Shown one piece after another: positions 49,353-63,300 of a stretch of DNA of 64,000 nucleotides. Position 1 is the first letter of the stretch. Every line of letters starts with the position of its first letter. The translations under genes were made by a program, and so were the position numbers. Source of the stretch: Adineta steineri (taxonomy: Eukaryota; Rotifera; Eurotatoria; Adinetida; Adinetidae); assembly GCA_905250115.1 (NCBI GenBank), contig CAJNOI010000015.1, forward strand, positions 623,283-687,282. Reading direction: 5' to 3'. Below the pieces are notes generated by a model. The model saw only the letters and a program-made list of their open reading frames with translations. It was not told where the DNA came from and searched no databases.

Positions 49353-50561
49353 ATCACCGTCCATTTATCATTCGTAAATGCCTTATTTTATTGTGTATTA
49401 ATATATATAAATATATATATTCCTTTTATTCTTTTTGTTCGAAATCTATTGAGCTTGAACATATACATGAAGAAATGTGTGAATCAGTATTTTTCAATAC
49501 GTTTCTTGTTTCTTTCCATATATGCTATTGTAAACTTCTTTTGTTTTTTCTTCTCTTCTCTTCTTTTCTTTCTAAAACGAAATATCTTGCTAAACATCTT
49601 CTGAAAATTTCTTTTTCTGTTATCTATTAATTTACAGTACAATGGTTTCTTTCTCGTTGGTTATTGAATGAAATTATTCTGTGAAAATGAAAAACAAAAA
49701 TCTTTCTTTTTTCTTTTTTTTTAATGCTTGTTGTAGGGCTTTTTGTATAAGATTCTTTTCTTCTCGAATAAAAATTATCTTCTTATTTCATATATGAACA
49801 AAAATATATATATATACGCTATTTTATAGTTCATGATATTTAATTGAATAAACAAGACTCGATTTTAATATTATCATGTTTCCTCAAGCTGTTAACAATT
49901 TTCATAATTATACATAAACGGAAATCATTATTATCAAGAATATTTTTATAGTTATTTACGCAGGTTTCAATTACTAGACAGAAAAATATATTAGAGTCTA
50001 TATCATGCGGACATTTGTTAATACGCCGAATAATTGAAATGATATTTTACTTAAATGTTTATGATTATGCACTATTCTTTTCAAAGATCAGCTGTTGTTG
50101 CTTTTTTCTAATTAAAAAAAATCATATTAATAAAGTTATCTTACGCTTATTTTCTTGATAGTTAACTGAGTAGAACTATATTGTATAATGACTAATTCTA
50201 ATGCATATTTGTATGAATTTATTATCTTAATTCATCTGATTTACATATGATCGAGTAACAATGTCAGATAAAATAATTCGTAAACATCATCCTATAGATT
50301 ATACTAACAATGGATTGTTGAAAAGATTCTATAAAATTTTAAGAAATTTCTTGTTTTTATGTTATTAATTTTTGCTTTACGTGAATAATACTTTGTTCAA
50401 TATACAGATTGAATCTTCTATTATTCTAAATAACTTATTTGTAGTGTAAAGAGTTGAGATATTCAGCAGATTTTATGAAGATATAATTTATTTGACACAA
50501 GAATAAGAATAGTAATGAGAAGAAATAGAACAGTCAACAGTTTTTACATTTCATACAATAT
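49353..50561. other. MICAL 3' flank and intergenic DNA
   Basis: T-rich 3' flank with AATAAA-type signals (for example about 49768-49774). The frame 49391-49630 lies in this flank and looks like chance. No gene seen. Confidence 0.4.
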
Positions 50562-50660
50562 TTACGATCCTTTTTTTTTGCGTGGGCATCGATTTATGAT
50601 ACAGTCACCTGTGCATCTGCAAGTATCAATTGATTTGAAATTAGTATAAATTTGACATGC
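50562..50660 (-). CDS. Candidate Cys-rich terminal exon
   Basis: A 33-codon minus-strand frame follows a good acceptor (TTTTATGTAG). It encodes ACQIYTNFKSIDTCRCTGDC and then IINRCPRKKKGS and a stop. Five Cys with spacing C-x11-C-x-C-x3-C-x4-C in 24 residues suggest the end of a small disulphide-bonded secreted protein. A hydrophobic frame lies upstream (about 50890-50840, LLLYLICIFSF) and could be part of a signal peptide, but no ATG and matching donor could be joined. This may be a gene with a missed upstream exon or a fragment. Confidence 0.3.
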   Translation of the reverse strand, partial: ACQIYTNFKSIDTCRCTGDCIINRCPRKKKGS

Positions 50661-51967
50661 CTACATAAAAGCAATAAGTGGCAATAAGTCAGTATTAAAG
50701 GGTATGAGTATGAATGTGAATGTGTAGGCGAAATAGAATAACCATAACCTTAGATTAATTGCTTGAAAATCAACTATGTAATGTCGAAAGGTAAATATTT
50801 TCATTACGCCAATTTCTATTTCTTTATGGTAGTAAAACAAACAGCTATTTATAGTGTGGCCGAAAGAAAAAATACATATGAGATATAATAACAACCGATC
50901 TAAACTTATTTAACTTAACATGGTTTCGAGACTCCACTAGATAAAGAAAATTGAATCAGCTACATACACTCTTATTTTAATACATTTCATTTTGTCCTAG
51001 TTCATGTGAAAGTATTTCATTTTGAACTAGTCCGTTAAGAATTGACATTGGAGAACAATACTTACAATATACAAGAAATTTAAATTTTTAGTTTATATTT
51101 ATTACATTAGGAAATAATCAATACAAAAAAACGAATTTTACAAATGCAGATGTAAATATACGAATAAGTTTTATTTTTTGGTACACTGATTACAATCAAC
51201 TTCGATGAGATAATAATTTAATCTAAGAATAGCCCAAACGATAAATACATCATTATATCATATGATAAAACAGAAAAATATCTATTTCTTCTCAATCATA
51301 TATAAAGAAAAACATTGTTTAACGATGAATAAATGATTATGAAAAGTATCAACTTGTGACATGTTTCTAATGTCGAACCTTGTTTCTTCCAGTAATCATA
51401 CATTTAGCCATGATAGTCATTCAAGCGTAGCGATTTACATACCTGCACGGTATATTTTCACTCGAACTTGTATTTTACTCTCTTTATTATGTATCGTTTA
51501 CATCTGTAAGATAGTTTTTTCTAATCATTCGTATCTAGACCATTTTCGTTTTCTTACTTGAATTATTTTTCTTTTTCATTTACTTTTATTATCATGTTGT
51601 ACATCTTATGTTCATATGAAGCTACGGTTATATAATTAAATCGTCTAGACAAATTATAAAATCATATGTATCATTTTTTTTCATATGACTATTTTTCTTT
51701 CAAAGTCTTACTTAATGATAAACATTTATAGAATATATACATTAGATCGATTTTGTTTTTGATATTAATTTCGTTTGTATCAAATAATATATGTTTACAT
51801 TAATCATTCTTAGATAATTGTTTGCATCAATACAAAAAGATTCTTTTTCTTGCTTCGATTTTGATTTGTATATAAACGCACATTTCAATTCAGGTGAGTC
51901 TTTATTTTCAATATTCGATTGATATAATAATTTTATCATTTATATATATAGTAACACATCGTGAAAA
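50661..51967. other. AT-rich intergenic region
   Basis: No supported gene apart from a possible upstream exon of the Cys-rich peptide. Ends in a TATATATATA tract shortly before the start of the four-pass membrane protein. Confidence 0.4.
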
Positions 51968-52444
51968 ATGATTTCCAACAATGTCAAAATCAGTGAAGTT
52001 CATGATCAACATATGAATTGTATTAAAAACAATCGATTTTATACCAATGTTTATTATCTATTTCAAAATGGTATTAATTATATTATTAATTTTGATATTT
52101 TATTAATAACTTTTGCATTTATATTATCTTTTGGAAATTTATTAAGTAAAGATCCATATATGAGCAGAAATTATCAACTTCCATTACATTGTATTGTTTA
52201 TTTTCTCTTAGGCTTTCTTTTATCGTATAAATGTTTTAAGAAGGTCGGAAAACATTGTCATTTTTATCGTCATTGTTTTATTGTTTGTTCTATATTTCTT
52301 GTTATATTTAGTTTTTTCTTTGTACAATTGACTTATAATGATGATCGTTTAAATCTATTTATTCGTATTCTTCTTTCAGCTGGTAGTAGTATCTTTTTTG
52401 TAAATCTTTATTCATTACATATTTATTATGAAAACAAAACCTAA
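51968..52444 (+). CDS. Four-pass membrane protein, unrecognised
   Basis: An intronless frame of 158 residues starting MISNNVKISEVHD. Four hydrophobic helices are visible: about 42-60 (NFDILLITFAFILSFGNLL), 72-89 (LHCIVYFLLGFLLSYK), 101-120 (HCFIVCSIFLVIFSFFFVQ) and 128-148 (LFIRILLSAGSSIFFVNLYS). Both ends are predicted to be cytosolic. Short Lys/His-rich loops separate the helices. No tetraspanin CCG motif and no other family signature. An AATAAA lies shortly downstream (about 52506). It faces the RdRP gene tail to tail. Confidence 0.6.
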   Translation: MISNNVKISEVHDQHMNCIKNNRFYTNVYYLFQNGINYIINFDILLITFAFILSFGNLLSKDPYMSRNYQLPLHCIVYFLLGFLLSYKCFKKVGKHCHFYRHCFIVCSIFLVIFSFFFVQLTYNDDRLNLFIRILLSAGSSIFFVNLYSLHIYYENKT

Positions 52445-52923
52445 ACTAATTAATTTAAATCAAAATTTTTATTTTTATATTTCGTAGATATTTGTAAATG
52501 TTATGAATAAAACTAATATACATATATAATAGACATTATTTTAACTTTTTATTCTATAGGATCTCTATTAAATTTGATAGGGTAATGAATAAATATTCAC
52601 TAAATCCATTTTATTTGTTCAATCTTCAATGAATAAAGGTTTATACATTTGGATGATATATTTTTAGAATTTGGTAATTTCTTTATGAATCGATAATTTT
52701 CAGTTATATGTTTGTGGATAATAACAATTCATATGAATGTTCGTCTTGATGAAAATTATATTTTATAGAATTGATTATATCAATATTATCAAAAAAAACA
52801 GATGAAAATGAATATATTTTTCTATGCAGTTATATTTCTTCACATTTATATGGAGGTATTAGGAGACAACTGTTGAACCATCAAATGATTAGGAAATTAG
52901 GATGTTTATTTGTGCGATCATTA
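52445..52923. other. Convergent 3' flanks
   Basis: Lies between the membrane protein gene (+) and the RdRP gene (-). If the RdRP uses the donor at 52991, its true last exon would have to lie here; I could not find a convincing one. Confidence 0.4.
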
Positions 52924-55900
52924 TTAAAAGACACCATAATATATGATAATTACAATAACTAAGCATGTAAGTAATATTCGATATTTCTTACGTAAAAGAG
53001 ACATATGCTTCAATAAGTTTAAATAGCGCGGAATTCGGATGAGTTGAATAGATAAACCACATCGTTTTTTGTTTCCAAAGAGATGTCGCTTATCATCTTC
53101 TGTTTGTATTTTAATTCTAGTATCTTGATTCATTTTATCATATTTCACATGCATAAATTTATAATCGTATCCATTAATTTTCAATTCTTGAGCTTTATTA
53201 AATAAATATCCATTGATTGTTTCACTTTTGTAAATTGATTTATCCTCTTTCATCATCCAATTGGGATATTTATCACACCATTCTTCTCTTAATTCCTTAA
53301 CCATTTCCATTTCCGTATCAATTTCTTCACCAGTTTTGACTGAATCAATCGCTCGAGGAAAAAGTTCTGCAAGATATTTACAATCCTTCGATTTTGTACC
53401 ATCTGGATCCTTATCAGCTATGACTGAGTGTATGTTACAGATAATGCCAGATGTTTGATCATCCATTGTGTTAAGAATATGATTGATAATTAATTCATGC
53501 GTAACTTCTGGTACTGTGTCCTTCGAAGTAGCTGTGTAAGCTAAGGGTGGCATGATATTCTTAACTACAAGTTCTGTTCCCCAATAGACCCAATAGAGAT
53601 CTCCATCAAGATCAGATCCCGAGATTTCGTTGCAGTGTGGTCGAGATCCTTGCACAGGAAAAACAATACAATCTCGGATAAATGGTCGAAGTGCAGGAAT
53701 ATCAACAGCTTTGAGACGACGAATATCACCTGGATAAAGACATGGATTTTTTGTTACTAGAACTTCGCCTAAACAAAAATATCCCTGGTGAACTTATAAT
53801 ATTCAATCTTTAGTCACTTTCTACCTGTTACAATTTTATAAGATTTTCGATCCATCGTTTGATATTGAATAAAACATTCACCTTCTTTTAATGATCTTGT
53901 TTCATCCGCAATGCCAAATAAACATCGAGCTTCATCAACAGGTAATGGAATCTTGTTACGACGCAGTAAGTCTTTTCTACATGTATACAAAATTCACATG
54001 TATTAATTATCACTAAAATTTATTGTTCTTACGCATTTATGTAGCCTTGTCGTCTATTTGCATCCTTTATACGATCTATATCCTGTGAATCGAATATATT
54101 GTAATAGTTTTCTTCAGGCGGGTGCCATTGACCTTGTAACTTGCAAAGATTTTGTAGTGATTCAATAACAGCTTTATTCTCTTCGTTAAGATCATATAAT
54201 AGACGAATAATTTGATTGTTTAAACTTAGACACACTATATTAAGATATAGATAGAAATACTGGGAAATATACTATTAAACTTACTTAATCGAGAATGATC
54301 TACGATATCGAGTGTCCAATCATCATTGTTAAATTTCATCATACTTTTTCGAACTTTTATATAATAATCATTCATTCCAGATTCAGGATCAATAGATAAC
54401 ATTCCTTTACAACCAGCAATACGCACTTGATAGGCGGATGGTATGTCTTCCTAGAGAGAAATATATTAGTAAATAAATTATCTGCCATTGCTAAATATAC
54501 AGACATCTTTATTGATACGAATTCCAATCGATATGGCTACTTTTTTCGCAAGACCTAATGATATTTTGCCTACACCATCCGTGAAAGTATATCCGTTATG
54601 TTCAATATCTTCAATAAGATAGGCTCTATATTCCATCTGATCAGTAGAAAGTTTTATCCGTCTTCGAAAGAATACACGTAATTGAGACCATGACCAATAA
54701 GGTTTGATAAAAGTTAATTTAATCTTTATAAATAAATAATTCTACATATATAAATACTAGTATTTTAATTATATTTACATCAGTTGATTTGGATATACTT
54801 AGATAAAGACCAACTCGAGCAATATATGTTGCAACATTTTTAATTTTGTCCAAATCACCTAATCCTCTTCGGGCTTTGTCAATCTTAGATGCAGCATTTT
54901 CTGAATTGGCATTAGTACATCCTAAAAACCAATATTGTTGTTTCTTCATTTGACTTCCCGATGAACCAAAATAAAAACACATTAATTTTTTGTTTAGAAC
55001 TAATTCCAAACACAAACCATTTTGTAGAATTTGCTTATATCGATCTTGAAGCTCATCGTTGTCACGAATATTACTTATTTGACTTAAACTATCTTCATCT
55101 CTCATATAGACAAGCATCCATTGGTATTGTTTTTTATTATTGTATTGTCGCATAGCTCGATGAGGAGTTGTTGAATGCTTTGGTTGATATAAAACACGTA
55201 ATGGTGTTACAATGACATGTGGAATATAATGTTTATTTTTATCAAAATTATAATGAATTAAAGTCGGATCATTGAAAATGCTTCGAATAGAATAGCAATG
55301 ATCGTTTTGAAGAAAGTTCCATAAAGTAGAACATAAATCATAAAATTTTTCAGGTGATTTTTTGTAATATGAAACAAACATCGTATGTAATTCATTGTCC
55401 ACAAGATATTTATCTCTAAATACATAGCCAAGAGACCAAAGCATTGTCATACCATAAGAACCTAATTCAGATGAAAAACTACGAGTATCTAATGATGCTT
55501 GTAAATTTTTGTAATTTGAAGATGGAATACATCGAAAATCAGCATAGTTTATTACAAATTTCTCTGTTTTATTGAAGTTAGGAAATGGTTCAAGAAACTC
55601 CCACGCATCTGTGCGACGATCAAATTGTAACCATAAATTTGAACATTGACAAATAGTATCAATATTCATTGGATGCTTTGATGAATCACAAATTCTAAGT
55701 ATACTAATGTTAATATATAGTTTTTTTCAAAATATGAAATTATGTCCATATTTTATCAAGATATTTTGTATTTATTATACCTGGTGTATTCTCCAGTTGC
55801 AAGTTTTTGTTTAATTTCAGGTGATGCTTTGAGCATAAACACAATTTGAATTGATTCATTCTTCTCTTCTTGGCCATATTTAACAAGAATATCGACATGA

Positions 55901-56391
55901 AGCATACGAAAATCAAATATCATTCGATATTTAGAATATTTTTCTTGTAAAACAATACTTTTTGGTCTTCCACGTGTATCTTTACCTATGTTAACCCAAA
56001 CAGGAGATCGATTATCATGAATATGACTCATAAATGTATCATAAGATATCATTGAACCGAAATTATAAAGTGCTGTCCAAGATTTTTGTGTTTGAGTATG
56101 AGAAAATTTAAATTTATTAATTTCTGTTGACTCATCCGATGGTTTTGTTTTATATGTAAACCAAATTGATCGGTGATTACTTGTTACCAAATCTGCCAAA
56201 TGACGCATAATAAAATGGGCTTCATCTAGATCACATCCCAATTCGCATTTGCTATCATTTGCTTCTTGTGTTCCAATTATATCGAAGGTATTTGTTTTAA
56301 AAGAATTATTTAAATTTCTAGCAAGAATCGTTGATCCGCGTGAATCAACGTTCAAGTTTTTAAAACAGCATAAAACTTTTTCAGTTGACAT
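52924..56391 (-). CDS. Eukaryotic RNA-dependent RNA polymerase (RNAi type)
   Basis: Seven exons on the minus strand: 56391-55781, 55703-54779, 54723-54505, 54450-54285, 54234-54033, 53976-53825 and 53768-52924; 1039 residues. The catalytic motif SGSDLDGDLYWV (Asp811, Asp813, Asp815) is intact. It sits in a classic RDR context: YTFTDGVGKIS upstream, then VLVTKNPCLYPGDIRRLKAV, QGSRPHCNEISG, and downstream IADKDP and CKYLAELFPRAIDSVKTG. These enzymes copy RNA into dsRNA to amplify small-RNA silencing; most insects and vertebrates lack them, while nematodes and bdelloids keep them. The C-terminus is odd: a strong donor (GTAAGA at 52991) lies before a hydrophobic tail, so the last 20 or so residues may be read-through intron. 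The exon 3 donor is the weak GTCTGT. Confidence 0.93.
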
Positions 56392-56724
56392 GAAACAAGT
56401 TTTGATAAATTTAATGTGTTCTTACTTCACTGCTTATATATTTATTTTTTCCCAGTGTTTCTGTTAAGATTTATATAGAAAAGCAATTTATTTTTCTATT
56501 CCTTACATTTTATGACAAATGGCAAATAAAGAAAATACAGAAAACTTTGTATACATCATCTCATAGTATGCCACGTCGATGGAACGGTGTGTAAATAAAA
56601 TGACGACACGTATGGTCACATGGAAGAGAAATGTGAGTAATCGTTATAATTTGCGATTCGATAGTTATACAAATAAAAAAATGTTTATATAACGGTCTGT
56701 GGATTCAAACATATGTCGTAATAA
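56392..56724. other. RdRP promoter / LRRC74-like 3' flank
   Basis: About 330 bp between two minus-strand genes. Nothing else recognised. Confidence 0.4.
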
Positions 56725-58922
56725 TTATGTTTTAAATTTCCATGCTAGTAACACATTTGCCTTTGATGATTTATTATTAAACGTAAATATAAATTGCCTG
56801 AAATTAAAAAAAAAACAATAATAATCAATTTTAAGAGAAAATATTTTTCTCTAAACATCCGATAATACATACTTGCGATCCAATTGAGATATTTCTTCTA
56901 AAACTTCGTCAATATCTGTATCAGTAAATTGAGCATTGAGTTTCTATCCAACAATGATTAATATAATCAAGAAAAAATATAATAAAATTCACTCTAATTT
57001 ACTTCTCGAATTGCTTGTTTCAATACATTTCGATCCGTAATACGATCATTTGAAGTTGTATTATTACCAGCAGCCAACATAAAAAATTTTCCCAAGTCAA
57101 ATTGAGGTCGTCGATCAAAAAGTATCTGTAATCGTTCCATCGGTGAGGGTAAAAGACGATGTTCATCTCTTAATAAACGTGGTGGTGCTCTTAATCCAAT
57201 TAAGACATGTAATTCAGGATATCGATTTGTTACTTGTACGTAAACCTCATGAAAATCACGATTTACTAAGATTTCCTATGTATACGAAATATTAATAGAA
57301 AGGTTTTATGATAAAGAAAACATTTCAGACTGTTAAATCAATGAGTTCAAGTTTATTTGGAATTATGTTTTTTCCTGTAAATGGTTTAAGAATTGCGTAA
57401 CATCCAGTAGATTCAAGTGGATTTCCTGTCAACTGATCAATGTAAAATACATATTTATATTTATTGAGATGATAATAATATATTATTTACACGTATTTTT
57501 TGTAGACTTTCGTTTTTAACAAGACCACGACCGATATATGTTGCAGGTTCAGTTGCTAAACGATTATAACTGAAAAAGAAAAAATGCTTCTTTTAAATAT
57601 ATTTATTGAATAGTATTACCTTAAATCAAGTTCAATAAGTGTGGTATTCTCCTTAAATGCTTGGAACAAAGCGCGACCACATTCACCACCTGCTAGACCA
57701 TTATGAGCCAAATTTAAAGTTTTAAGAAAAATGTTTTTCTATATTATGAAATAATATGATTTTAATAAACTTTTTAATTCTTTATTTCAATCTTACCTGA
57801 ATTCCATTTACTAAAGCAACAGCACCTTTACCGCTTATTGAATTCCAACTAAGATCAAGAGATTCCATTGTTGTATTTTCAGCAAGAGCTGGACCTTAAA
57901 ATAGTTCATACTTTATTTCTATATTTATAAATTAATTATTTGTATTTACCTAAAAATACACCACTTGCTGATTCAAATTTATTTCTTGATAAATTTAATG
58001 TATATAATCGTCCAGTACTCTACAAACATAAAAAAAACGAATTTTTCTTTTCTGAATCTTTATCTTACTGAAATAAGTTCAGCAAATAGACGAGCACATT
58101 CATCATCTAATAAATTTCCTACATAAACAAAGATTTTTATTTCGATTAAAAAAGAAACTAATTATTCTATAATACCTTCAAGTTTTAAATGATTAATTGT
58201 TATATTATCTTTAAACATATCACATATTTCTCTTGCACCATCAATAGCAATAAAATTATACGAAAGATCAACATCAACAATTGCCGTATTATCACGAAGA
58301 ATATATGATAGATAAATAGTACCTTCATCACCAAGACCATTACTTACTAAACTAAGTTTCGTTATATGTTGATTCATCTTTAAATCGAATAATTAAAAAA
58401 CCATATTTTGTTATTAAAATTAAAATAATTCGATTTTTATTTACTGTTAAACTTGGTATAAATGCTCGCATACCTTTTGGTCCTAAACCATAAAAATCCA
58501 TTGATAATTCTTCTTCTTTATAATGTCGTATATATTGTCCAACAGGTACAATTTTTTCACGTTTACAAACATGTTCATATATACCAATACATGAATGATC
58601 ACGATATTGATTCATATCATCTTCTAAATCAGTATCATAATCATCATCATTAACAAGTGAAAAATTTGTTGAAGTTGAATTTGATTGAAAATCAGTAATA
58701 GATTTTTTTGATACATCGAAATGACTTGTTTTTGGACGATGTTCATTTTCAGTTACATTATGAACTGTATGTCGTTCTAATCGCTTTTAAAAATCAATTA
58801 AATAATTGTTTAAAATTTACTCATCGATATATATATAAGGTACATACTCGATTTAAATCAACTGTAACTGGTCGAATATGATGAAGTGGATTTTTGAATG
58901 TCTCATTATTACGTCTATGCAT
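56725..58922 (-). CDS. LRRC74: LRRC74-like leucine-rich repeat (RNI-type) protein
   Basis: Twelve exons on the minus strand: 58922-58848, 58783-58445, 58377-58176, 58118-58069, 58019-57950, 57894-57797, 57738-57620, 57569-57491, 57432-57331, 57275-57003, 56943-56873 and 56797-56725; 516 residues. Before the repeats lies CKREKIVPVGQYIRHYKEEE followed by GLGPKGMRAF, a block typical of LRRC74A/B. Then come about seven RNI-type repeats with the L.LS.N pattern (SLDLSWNSISGKGAVAL, TLNLAHNGL, ELDLSYNRL, LTGNPL), with many introns at equivalent positions of the repeat. The C-terminal 130 residues are acidic and helical (DTDIDEVLEEISQLD). No enzyme domain; a protein-interaction scaffold is likely. The exon 9 donor is GTCTGA, as unusual as the RdRP one. 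Confidence 0.88.
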
Positions 58923-60305
58923 TGTAATTTTTTGTGATAAAATGAAAAGTAAAAAAAAAGTACGTATAACATAAAAATTGATATTTATATGGTTTTATGA
59001 TTAATTTAAATTTTGTATTGAAAATAAACAGAAGAATTCTCATTGAATTCAATCAATTTTTTCGTAAAAATTTTTTTTTAGTACAATAATAAAATATTAT
59101 CTTGTCTAATATCGTGTATATATAGTCAAAAGTTAGTATTTTATTTTACATTTTAATATTTCATTGATATAATTGAGTTTTAATGTGTTTTGACAGGTTT
59201 TTAGGTATGATTTATTGTTATATATTCTTTTTACTATTATTTATTGTCCTTGATATGCTAGGACATACTTCAAAGTTATTGTTTATCGTTTATTTGCCTC
59301 GCATAATAAGCTTATTTTGAATCACTCATCCGTGGTTAAATGCGTGAAAACTTGTCTTAATAAAAATTACAATACACATACTATATACCGACGTGATTTA
59401 TTGAGAAATGATTAATAACTGTATTCTTTAAGCTAATGTTTGTTTTTAATAATACTTATTCAATAAAAAAAAAATAAACAGATAGATACACGTTAAAATA
59501 ATGTACAATCATAAAAAAATCTTTATAATTCATTTTTTATATCTAGTCGATTCTTTATCTATGAACTTGGTTAAAACAACATACTGTGATCATATATAAA
59601 TAGTGTGTGTATGTGTTTAAAAAAAGCAGAAGAAGACGAAGAAGAAGAAGGAAAAAAAGCAAACGATTTTACGGTCTACAGGTGTTTCTTTTTTTTTGGT
59701 CGATCATATATTTAATATAGCAGTGATTAATGATAGCGCGAAAAAAAGCAAGATACATCAAGGTGAGAGGAAAAATGATCTGTCATCTCAAATTAGATCT
59801 TCATTCAACATTTCAATATATATGTAAACAAATAATCAAAAAATTTTTAGTTTATATTTTCGGGTATTATCAACTATTTAAGCAAAAAAAAGAACATTTT
59901 TATTAATAAAATATTATTTCTATTCGTTTTTATTTTAGTATTAATATGGTTGATTTAGTTTTCTTTTTAAAATAGTATCTATACTATCAGTAGTATATGT
60001 CTATATTGATAGCTTGTTGATTGACGTTAATCGTAAATATATATATATATATTTTTTTTGTGACACAAATAGAAGACATACAATACAATATTAAGTAGAT
60101 GTATAATGTTACGCTTGAAAAAATTACCTTCCACTATGGTTTTGTTCTTTTTATTCGAGAAAACAAGGTTATGTCAAGGCAAAATATTCATTTAGTTGAG
60201 TAAGCAACAAATCAGATATAAAAACAGTTATTGCAATCATTTTGTGTATCTTAAACATTAATTTGATGTATATTTGATGACGTTTACCTTATTCATTGAG
60301 AAACA
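58923..60305. other. Divergent intergenic region
   Basis: Separates the LRRC74-like gene (-) from the ARM-TIR gene (+). AT-rich, with a GAA-rich purine tract (about 59628-59654) and a TA run (about 60038-60050). No gene seen. Confidence 0.4.
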
Positions 60306-63300
60306 ATGGAAAAACAAATAAGAAATAATCGTGAACGTGATCCATCACCACCATCATTACTTATTGCTGCTCATTGTTCAACAATACGACGTAAACCAGA
60401 TCGTCTTGATACAAAAGAATTATCAGCTATATTAGATGATCTTGTACGTGAATTAAACTCAAGTCCATTACGTTTAACAACATATTTAAATTCTTTAAAT
60501 GAATCAGTTAAAACATTAAATTCAACATTTCCACCAGCATTATTAAAAATTAGTTCACATTATTTTTTTACACTTGTTCGAAATAGAATACGAAATCTTT
60601 TAGAACAATTATGTACATCGAGTCGTTTAAATGAACAAGAAATTTATGTCCTACGTAATTGTGCTATATTACTTCATGATTTAACTGAAAGAGTAGATGA
60701 TGTTGCAAAAATTTTACATTGGGTAACTGATTCAACATTTCTTGATTCTTTAGGAAATTGTTTAAATTATATAAATAAAACATTTAAATCAAATCCACAT
60801 AGAAATATACTCAAACAAATAATACGTTTAATAAGTTTATTTTGTAATATTCAAGAACGTTTACCAATACCTTTACATCAAGCTTTATTTGAACGATTAC
60901 TTCAACCAACAATAAATTGTTTAACATCACCACATTATGTTAAATTATTTCAAAATTTAAAAGCAACTACAAATCGTCTTACAGAAGAACAAAAATTATA
61001 TCTTATACGATGTCCTCATTTTCTTACAAGTTATAATGGTAGATTGAATTTTCTGTTTTTCTTTCATTGTTTTGTTTTGTTTTGTTTTCTTAGGACCATA
61101 TATAGAAAAAGCAATTGAACAAATTTTAGAAAAAATGTTACCACGTTATGTCTCAATTCTAAATAAACATATGAAAACAATTAAAGAATGGAATCGTCCA
61201 ATGATGCGTGCTGTACATAATCTTATAATAACTATTATTTATGCTGAAGATTATTTTTCAGCACATATAAATAATGAAGCATTTCGATCACTTATCGATC
61301 ATCTTTTACAACTTCTTAATGAATCTGTATTAATTAATAAAATAAATGCCGAATCAAAAAATATGGAATCATTATTAATCGATGCAACACTAATTGTTTT
61401 TAGTATATTAATTTATGAACCTGATGCATTAGAATATTTAAAACAATGTAAATCAGCAGACATATTTCGATCATTAGCAACCGTACCATCTGAAACTATT
61501 GTTATGAATGCTTACATGTTGCTTACATATACGATGTCTGATAGTGATATTAAAACAGCACAAGATGATTTACCTAAATTACTTTCGACAACTATTAGTT
61601 TATTACAAAAAGCAATTAAAACTCGTCATGAATCAAATAATAATCAAAATCTTAATCAAGATAATATCGATCGTAATATATTACAACTTGTTGAAACATT
61701 AAAAGGTAGTATAAAGAATAGAATAGTTTGATTTTAATTTGTTATTTTTTTCAATTTATAGGTTTATCACAAACTGAACAAGTTAGAGAAGAAATATTAA
61801 AACAAGAATTAGTACCTATTATATGTGACTGTTATGATAAATTATATGGATTATCGAAAGAAGTATTACTTGAATTTATTTGGACATTATCATTTAATGA
61901 ACAAATAAATCAACAATTAAGTGAATCTCCACAATTTATTCAATCATTACGAAGTATACCAAAACCTAATGATGATCATGCTCAACAGAGTACAATGCGT
62001 CGTTCACATAGTTATAATAGTCTTCGAAATAGTAGTTTTACAGTATCAAATACAGCAACAAATCATGGAATACGAAGAATGGCAGATGGAGTTCTTTGGA
62101 AAGTTGTTACAGGTATATTGAAAAATTCAAAAAAATATTTCAAATCTTTTTTAATTGTATTTTATTCATAAAATAGAACCTCAATTTCAAAAAATATATG
62201 AAGACAAAATGGAAAAACAAAATCATACAGATAATCCATCAGTGCATCAAAAATATAAATATGATATAATGATGTCATATACTCAGAATGATAGAGACAT
62301 TGTTTATCGTATTCAACAATATCTATCAGATCATGGACTTCATATCTGGTTCGATCGAAGCCGTTATCAAAAGAAAGGTAAAATGATTTGATAGTATTCT
62401 GATGTCCTTGAAAGTAAGAACATAAAATTGATATCTATAGCTCATTTTGATCAATTATAAGAAGAAAAGTGATACATTAATTATTTCTATTTTAGGAATG
62501 GAAAATATAGCTGAGATAATAGAAAATTCTGCATTTGTTATTATCTGTATGTCGGATTCGTATAAAAGATGTAATCATTGTCGATCAGAAGCAGAATATG
62601 CATTAAATACTCAACGATCTCTTGTTTCCTTAATTTTACGTCCTGGATTCAAACCGGATGATTGGTTAATCACACTTATAAATAATAGTACATATGTTGA
62701 CTTCGGAACATCTGATTTCAAATCGGCAGCTAAACTACTCTTCAAAGAAATTAAAAATCGACAACATAAAAATAAAACATCAGATACTAAATCAAAAGTA
62801 TCGACGTCGAATGACATTTCCCGCAATAAGTCTAATCATATATCAGCTTTTGAAAAACCATCTGCGCCCAATAGAATGTCCAGATCACAAAGAATTCATA
62901 ATTCCGATGCATCTTCTTACCTACCACCTACTGTTAGTAAACAACAACGCCACCGTCAACAACAACAACAACAACAACATCAACTATTACGACGTCCTGT
63001 TTCAAGATCACCTACACCTGGTTCTATGTCTACTGGTGGATCACTTGATATTGGTGAGCCACTACATGGAAAGGCACCCATATATTCTGTTCCAAGATCG
63101 TCAACGCTTGGATCTTTTGGTACTTTTACGTCTGGTATGTTTGATAAAGATCAACAACAAGCATCATTACGCTCTCTCTCAAGATCACCAACATCTGGTT
63201 CAAATCCGTCTGATGCATCATCTGGCGTTAATAAACAGCAACGTTTAGAAGCACCATATTTTTCTGTTTCTAGATCATCAACGCTTGGATCTATTCCTTC

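Noticed and set aside
52771-52962. Plus-strand frame antisense to the RdRP 3' end
   Set aside because: Lies in the convergent flank, no start context, and its end overlaps the RdRP tail.
62694-63248. Plus-strand 184-codon frame overlapping the TIR gene
   Set aside because: Alternative frame of the TIR-protein tail; the main frame joins in phase from the TIR exon and stays open to 64000.
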